Below, one piece after another: positions 5,505 through 9,082 of a DNA stretch of 9,082 nt. How positions within the stretch are numbered: position 1 is the first letter of the stretch; every line of letters begins with the position of its first letter. A program made the translations under genes and the position numbers. Location: assembly GCA_038229875.1 (NCBI GenBank), contig JBBROA010000146.1, forward strand, positions 1 through 9,082, read 5' to 3'. The DNA comes from JALYUA01 sp038229875. GTDB lineage: Bacteria; Acidobacteriota; Thermoanaerobaculia; UBA5066; Gp7-AA6. The notes under the pieces are model-generated. The model saw nothing but the letters and a program-made list of their open reading frames with translations. It was not told the origin of the DNA and ran no database searches.

Positions 5505-6363
5505 ATTTCAGGATGCAGGTACGGAAGACCTCTCCGACCGTCGACGCCGTGGGGCAAAGCTTGTGGGCCTGATACCCGAACACTCCCGCGAGGACGAGGA
5601 CGAGCACGAAGGGCAGGGCCGTGGCTTTGAGCGCGCTTCCCATCCAACCGGGCTCGTGCGATACGCGGGCGGTGCGGACGAGACCGCCGGCGAGCATGGT
5701 GTGGAACGCGGTCTCCGAAAGGATGACAGGCGCCTGGTAAACCAGGTAAGCCCCCGCTCCGAAGACGGCGACGACGAGCACCGCGAACAGAATCAAAAGG
5801 AGGAGCCCGTCGCCATCCCCGCCTCCGCCTCCCCCGCTGCTGCTCCCGCCGCCGCCGTGCCCTCCGCCCCCGGCGGATCCGCCCTTGCCGCGCGAGAGAA
5901 ACGAGAAGGGATTTGATGCGCGCGGCCCCGCGGCGCCCGCGTCACCGAAACTGCCGGACGACCCCGCGCCTCCGGAAGAGCCTCCTCCACCGGCGAACCC
6001 TTCCGCCGCACCGCCGGAGCTCCCGCCCGACGATCCGAACGCATCGTCGAGGAGGTCGCCGCCCGACGAACCGGATCCGCCCGCCCGCTCCTCCCGGCGG
6101 GGAGCGAAACCCGACACGGAGCAGACGTACGCCACCCAGAGCCGCACGAGCCCGAGAAAGACGGCATAGGAGAAAAGAACCGCGATCGGGTATCGCACTC
6201 CCATGTTCGAGATCCCGGCCCGGCGCATCGCGCTTCCGGCCACGACCCCCGACAGGAGGACGAGCGCCAGCATCACGCTCATGTGGACACGGATGAAGTA
6301 GCGGTGCGTGATCGCGCCGCAGAAGCGCGCGTGCAGGTCGTTCACCCGCGGCGTGACGTCCAT
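5503..6363 (-). CDS. Uncharacterised membrane protein with long Gly/Ser-rich linker
   Basis: The product has 286 residues from ATG 6363; GAGGA ends 7 bases before it, which fixes the start. The order is: a soluble N-terminus (VNDLHARFCGAITHRYF), TM1 about 26-46, TM2 about 58-83, a linker about 94-186 made almost only of Gly, Ser and Ala, TM3 about 187-210, an amphipathic stretch (SETAFHTMLAGGLVRTARV, ending PGWMGSALKAT), and TM4 about 247-265. The tail contains C270 and C283. The non-repetitive parts (RYPIAVLFSYAVFLGLVRLWVAYV; LSETAFHTMLAGGLV) look like conserved protein, so this is a real gene with a flexible connector between two membrane hairpins. A possible -10 box, TAGAAT (6398-6393, minus strand), lies about 30 bases upstream. 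It probably precedes the NTF2-like gene in one transcript. I recognise no named family and assign no function. Confidence 0.75.
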   Translation of the reverse strand: MDVTPRVNDLHARFCGAITHRYFIRVHMSVMLALVLLSGVVAGSAMRRAGISNMGVRYPIAVLFSYAVFLGLVRLWVAYVCSVSGFAPRREERAGGSGSSGGDLLDDAFGSSGGSSGGAAEGFAGGGGSSGGAGSSGSFGDAGAAGPRASNPFSFLSRGKGGSAGGGGHGGGGSSSGGGGGGDGDGLLLLILFAVLVVAVFGAGAYLVYQAPVILSETAFHTMLAGGLVRTARVSHEPGWMGSALKATALPFVLVLVLAGVFGYQAHKLCPTASTVGEVFRTCILK

Positions 6364-6461
6364 CAGTTCATCCTCGAGGAGAAGGTTGGAGAATTCTAAC
6401 GTGCCGCTTCCACGGGTCCGCTCCGGCGAAACCGTCTAAGCTGAACCCTCGCCTTCGCTGC

Positions 6462-6537
6462 TGTGGGGTAGTTGAACTGGTACAACACCCGGCTGTTAAC
6501 CGGAAGGTTGGGGGTTCGAGTCCCTCCCCCACAGCCA
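6462..6537 (+). tRNA. tRNA-Asn (anticodon GUU), CCA encoded
   Basis: The cloverleaf folds fully. The acceptor is TGTGGGG (6462-6468) with CCCCACA (6527-6533), discriminator G6534 and encoded CCA (6535-6537). The D arm is GTTG/CAAC with loop AACTGGTA. In the anticodon arm CCGG/CCGG closes loop CTGTTAA, with GTT at 6495-6497. The T arm is GGGGG/CCCTC (one G-U) with TTCGAGT. The base of the anticodon stem (6488/6504) is a C-A mismatch; all other stems are sound. GUU reads AAC/AAU, hence Asn. Copy B of the structured repeat begins immediately after the CCA. Confidence 0.96.
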
Positions 6538-6630
6538 AACCGTCGCCTCCGCTACGCGAGCGATCTGCCCTTCGGGCACCGGCGTCCGGCTCGCGCGGAT
6601 GCGCGCTCTACCGGACGCCTGATCGCTCGC
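6538..6630 (+). repeat. Structured dispersed repeat, copy B (three-way junction)
   Basis: It starts right after the tRNA CCA with AACCGTCGCCTCCGCT (6538-6553). The outer helix is GCGAGCGATC/GATCGCTCGC (6556-6565 with 6621-6630). Inside, helix a TGCCC-TTC-GGGCA (6566-6578) follows without a gap, then CC, then helix b GGCGTCCGG/CCGGACGCC (6581-6589 with 6611-6619), then a single T (6620). Helix b encloses 21 bases carrying a GCGC/GCGC stem with a GGATGC loop. Linkers (0, CC, T), helix b length and apical loop match copy A at 1319-1420. The rest of the gene-free stretch (6631-6797) holds the leader of the next gene. Confidence 0.78.
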
Positions 6631-6724
6631 TCCGCTCCGGCGAGCTTCAGTTTCTGTTCGGCGGTTCGAGCCTCAGAGGTACTGATGATCCGAAGGCGAG
6701 GCGGTCGAATTTTTTTAAAACGTG

Positions 6725-6756
6725 TTGGCATACGCCCACAAGTGTTTTTCTACCGT
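6725..6756 (+). promoter_or_regulatory. Possible promoter of the DUF4412-like/M20 operon
   Basis: A locally AT-rich patch (T-run then AAAA, about 6710-6720) precedes TTGGCA (6725-6730), a reasonable -35 match. TACCGT at 6751-6756 is the best -10 candidate, but its spacing of 20 bp is too long for a standard sigma-70 promoter. The drop in GC and the following T-rich leader are the main support. Confidence 0.25.
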
Positions 6757-6797
6757 TATCCTTCCCTCCGCACCTCGCAACGAAGGAGACTTTTTCA

Positions 6798-7505
6798 ATG
6801 AAGATTCCGAAGACGCGTTCTTTGCTGGTTTGCACGGCGTGGCTCCTGGCCGCATCTCTTTCCGCCGAGGACCTGACCGTGCAGTCGAAGTTCACGATGG
6901 GGAACTCCGAGTCGCCGATGACGCAGTACATCGGCTCGGAGTATGCGAGATCCTCGTCCGCCAACGGCGACACGATCGTGCACTTCCCGACCGGGAAGAT
7001 GACCATGGTCGATCACAAGAAGAAGCAGTACTGGGAAGCCACGGTCGAGGACATGGCCGCCTACTGGGAAAAAATGGAGCGCGACATGCGCGGGACGCCG
7101 CTCGAGGCGATGTTCGGTGTCCGCGACGACCCGAAGCTCGAAAAGCTCCCCGGCAAGCAGCAGTTCGCGGGTTTCGACTGCGAGCGCTACTCGCTCGCGA
7201 TCGGGGACGTGGTCGAAGTGGATCTGTGGGCTGCGCCGGGCCTTCAGCCGCCGCAGCGGTATTACGACGGCCGCAAGATGTCGACGGCGGCGATGGGGCC
7301 GATGGGACAGCTTTTTCAGAACGTCTATGAAGAGATGAAGAAGGTGAAGGGCTTTCCGCTCTCGACCGCCATCATCATCCGCACGCCCATGTCCCGCACG
7401 CAGACGCTCGAAGAGGCGGTCGAGGTGAAGAAGGGCCCGATCCCGGCCTCGACGTTCCAGGTCCCCGACGGATACAAAAAGGTGAAGTCGCCGTTTGTGA
7501 AGTAG
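6798..7505 (+). CDS. Secreted DUF4412-like protein
   Basis: The product has 235 residues. ATG 6798 is preceded by GAAGGAGAC and followed by a Sec signal (MKIPKTRSLLVCTAWLLAAS, cleavage after A23). The mature protein is mainly beta: DLTVQSKFTM, TQYIGSEYARS, DTIVHFPTGKMTMVDHKKKQYW. This is the pattern of DUF4412-type proteins, in which repeated strands of the form 'value written into a dictionary of settings' precede a central helix. The middle (DMAAYWEKMERDM, then an FAGFDCERYSLAIGDVVEVDLW strand pair) and the end (FPLSTAIIIRTPM, FQVPDGYKKVKSPF) fit the same plan; the closing 'VP-x-GYKK' is typical of such proteins. A ligand is not known. Its stop lies 15 bases before the M20 start, so the two are probably translated from one mRNA and both exported. 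Family assignment is moderate. Confidence 0.7.
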   Translation: MKIPKTRSLLVCTAWLLAASLSAEDLTVQSKFTMGNSESPMTQYIGSEYARSSSANGDTIVHFPTGKMTMVDHKKKQYWEATVEDMAAYWEKMERDMRGTPLEAMFGVRDDPKLEKLPGKQQFAGFDCERYSLAIGDVVEVDLWAAPGLQPPQRYYDGRKMSTAAMGPMGQLFQNVYEEMKKVKGFPLSTAIIIRTPMSRTQTLEEAVEVKKGPIPASTFQVPDGYKKVKSPFVK

Positions 7506-7520
7506 AAGGAAGGAATTAGG

Positions 7521-9038
7521 ATGCCGCGCATGAACAGAAGATCCTTTCTCCAGGGCGCCGCGGCCGGCGCGGCCACACTCGCTCTGCCTTCCCGTTTCCT
7601 CGGAGCGGCCTCCGGCCCCGACCTCCGCCCGGTCCTGTCCGAGGTCGAGAAGCACCACGGCGAGGCAGTGAAGAGGCTTCAGGACTGGATCCAACAGCCC
7701 TCGATCGCCGCGGAGAACCGCGGGATGTCGGAAGGCTGCGAGCTGCTGATCCGCATGCTCAAGGACGCCGGCTTCGGGCGCGCCGAGAAAGTCGCCACCG
7801 ACGGATCGCCCGGAGTCTTCGCGACGCTCGACGCGGGCGCTCCGAAGACGATCGGCATGTACTTCATGTACGACGTCAAGCAGGTCGATCCCGCGGAATG
7901 GTCCTCGCCGCCATGGGACGCGGCCATTGTCGACAAGCCGGGTCTCGGCAAGGCCCTCGTCGGACGCGGCGCCGTGAACCAGAAGGGGCCGGAGGCGGCG
8001 TTCCTGGCGGCGCTGCACGCGTTCCGCAGCGCGAATCGGAAGCTTCCGGTCAACCTGGTGCTCGTCGCCGAAGGCGAAGAGGAGATCGGCTCCCCGCATT
8101 TCCAGCAGATCGTGAGACGTCCGGACATCCAGGCCGCGCTCGCGCGCTGCTCCGGGGTCTTCATGCCGTTCGCCAGTCAGGGTCTCGACGGGCAGGTGAC
8201 CGTGACGCTCGGCGCCAAGGGGGTCATCGAGCTCGAGCTCACCTCGACCGGAGAAAAGTGGGGCCGCGGGCCGAAGCTCGACATCCACTCGAGCAACAAG
8301 GCGCGAGTCGACAGCCCAGCCTGGCACCTCGTCCAGGCGCTGCATACTCTCGTCTCCGCCGACGGCAACACTCCGGCTATTGAGGGGTTCGCGGACCGGG
8401 TTCGCCCGCTGTCCGCCGGCGAGAGGGCCATGATCGCCGAAAGCGCGCGGCGGCTCGACGAAGCGTCCCTGAAAAAACAGCTCGGCGTCACCCGCTGGGC
8501 GAAAGACGCGACCTTCCTCGAATCACTCGAGAGTCTCGCCGGCGAGCCGACCATCAACATCGAAGGGCTCGTCGGCGGATACACGGGCCCGGGCGGAAAG
8601 ACGATCCTTCCTCACAAAGCCGTCGCGAAGATAGACATGCGTCTGGTGCCCGACATGACCGCCGCCGGCGCCTTGGACGCCTTGAAGAAGCACCTCGCGA
8701 AGACAGGCTACGGGGACATCGACGTGAACATGACCGGCGGCTACGACTCGACGAGCACGCCGGGAGACGCGGCCCTCGTCCGCGCGCAGCTTGCCGTATA
8801 CAGGCGATCCGGCGTCGAGCCGATCCTCTGGCCCCGTCTGGCCGGTTCATGGCCCGGGTACGTCTTCACGGGAGATCCCCTGAAGCTGCCCGCCGGTCAC
8901 TTCGGCATGGGACACGGCGCCGGCGCGCACGCTCCCGACGAGTACTACGTGATCGAGTCGTCGAACCCGAAGATCCAGGGTTTCGATGGCGCGACCCGGT
9001 CGTTCATCGAATATCTGGGGGAGCTTGCGAGGGTCTAG
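7521..9038 (+). CDS. Tat-exported M20-family hydrolase with altered metal-binding site
   Basis: The product has 505 residues. ATG 7521 is favoured over ATG 7530 because AAGGAAGGAA ends 5 bases before it. NRRSFLQ (5-11) followed by a hydrophobic Ala-rich stretch is a twin-arginine signal. The body has M20 architecture: catalytic domain, a dimerisation domain beginning near DIHSS (H256), then the catalytic C-terminus. Motif by motif, YFMYDVKQVDP (114-124) replaces GHYDVQPVDP, so the His ligand is M116 while D118 stays. GRGAVNQKG (148-156) replaces GRGASDDKG, so the bridging Asp is N153. EGEEEIGS (184-191) keeps E187 and E188. GVFMP (212-216) lacks the next Asp. HAPDEY (470-475) keeps the final His. 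Canonical members are zinc di-/aminopeptidases or deacylases. Catalysis here must be changed, lost or use other ligands (H193, H460 and H465 are near motifs). The fold is certain, the reaction is not. Confidence 0.88.
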   Translation: MPRMNRRSFLQGAAAGAATLALPSRFLGAASGPDLRPVLSEVEKHHGEAVKRLQDWIQQPSIAAENRGMSEGCELLIRMLKDAGFGRAEKVATDGSPGVFATLDAGAPKTIGMYFMYDVKQVDPAEWSSPPWDAAIVDKPGLGKALVGRGAVNQKGPEAAFLAALHAFRSANRKLPVNLVLVAEGEEEIGSPHFQQIVRRPDIQAALARCSGVFMPFASQGLDGQVTVTLGAKGVIELELTSTGEKWGRGPKLDIHSSNKARVDSPAWHLVQALHTLVSADGNTPAIEGFADRVRPLSAGERAMIAESARRLDEASLKKQLGVTRWAKDATFLESLESLAGEPTINIEGLVGGYTGPGGKTILPHKAVAKIDMRLVPDMTAAGALDALKKHLAKTGYGDIDVNMTGGYDSTSTPGDAALVRAQLAVYRRSGVEPILWPRLAGSWPGYVFTGDPLKLPAGHFGMGHGAGAHAPDEYYVIESSNPKIQGFDGATRSFIEYLGELARV

Positions 9039-9053
9039 CAGGCTGCTGAAAAA
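9039..9053. other. CAGGCTGCTGAAAAA motif directly after the M20 stop codon
   Basis: The gene stop (TAG 9036-9038) is followed at once by CAGGCTGCTGAAAAA. Similar G-C-TG-C/T-TGAAAAA strings occur at the ends of several insertion sequences and as stray intergenic repeats. Only 44 bases remain before the window ends, so nothing more can be said. Confidence 0.3.
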
Positions 9054-9082
9054 GGGTGTGGGATGGCGTTGCGAGCGCCGCG

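Noticed and set aside
5793..6167. Gly/Ser/Pro-coding region considered as a repeat or low-complexity artefact rather than part of a gene
   Set aside because: The frame is continuous with convincing membrane segments on both sides and there is no perfect nucleotide repeat, so it is best read as a protein linker.
6361..6371. Two-codon upstream ORF (ATG AAC TGA) overlapping the start of the membrane protein gene as TGATG
   Set aside because: The upstream ATG overlaps the GAGGA ribosome binding site itself, so that site can serve only ATG 6363. Short start-stop overlaps of this size arise easily by chance.
6795..8345. Long minus-strand open frame (516 residues) opposite the DUF4412-like and M20 genes
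   Set aside because: It is a high-GC antisense shadow: the composition is Arg/His/Leu-rich with no domain motif, and the plus strand carries two clear protein families with ribosome binding sites.
9039..9082. Start of an insertion sequence after the M20 gene
   Set aside because: Only 44 bases are available; the CTGCTGAAAAA similarity is suggestive but no terminal inverted repeat partner or transposase can be seen.

Overview
This is a high-GC bacterial window with compact genes, mostly strong AAGGAG-type ribosome binding sites and several exported proteins. The protein types would suit a soil or sediment Acidobacteriota-like bacterium (for example Thermoanaerobaculia). That placement comes from general resemblance only and is tentative. 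No phage, CRISPR array or complete insertion sequence is visible.

Layout. Positions 1-869 (-) hold the N-terminal 289 residues of an exported metal-dependent amidohydrolase that runs off the left edge. Positions 907-1182 (+) hold a decayed, truncated signal peptidase II (lspA-like) remnant, followed by about 250 bases of palindromic repeat DNA. Then come a small Spy/CpxP-like periplasmic protein (1530-1976, +) and a class I SAM methyltransferase (2090-2899, +). A nitronate monooxygenase-type FMN enzyme (3041-4012, -) and an OsmC-type peroxiredoxin (4256-4681, +) are divergent. A probable two-gene minus-strand unit follows: a membrane protein with a long Gly/Ser linker (5503-6363) and an exported NTF2-like protein (4857-5429). 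Next is a tRNA-Asn(GUU) (6462-6537, +). The window closes with a probable operon of a secreted DUF4412-like protein (6798-7505, +) and a Tat-exported M20-family hydrolase (7521-9038, +).

How the genes relate. Five of the eight coding genes carry Sec or Tat export signals, so much of the window serves the cell envelope. NMO and OsmC are both redox-protective types sharing one intergenic region. Otherwise the genes look like ordinary housekeeping or accessory genes and do not form one pathway.

Most notable observations. (1) Two copies of a structured repeat, at 1319-1420 and 6538-6630, share a 16-bp head, identical junction linkers and a three-way-junction fold. Their helices differ by compensatory base changes. 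One copy starts immediately after the CCA of the tRNA. (2) The M20 protein keeps the fold motifs but has lost three of the five canonical metal-ligand positions. (3) The lspA-like remnant has a stop at codon 2, a lost conserved Asp and no catalytic half. (4) Three genes end inside short tandem arrays (7-, 7- and 10-bp periods) that overlap their stop codons.
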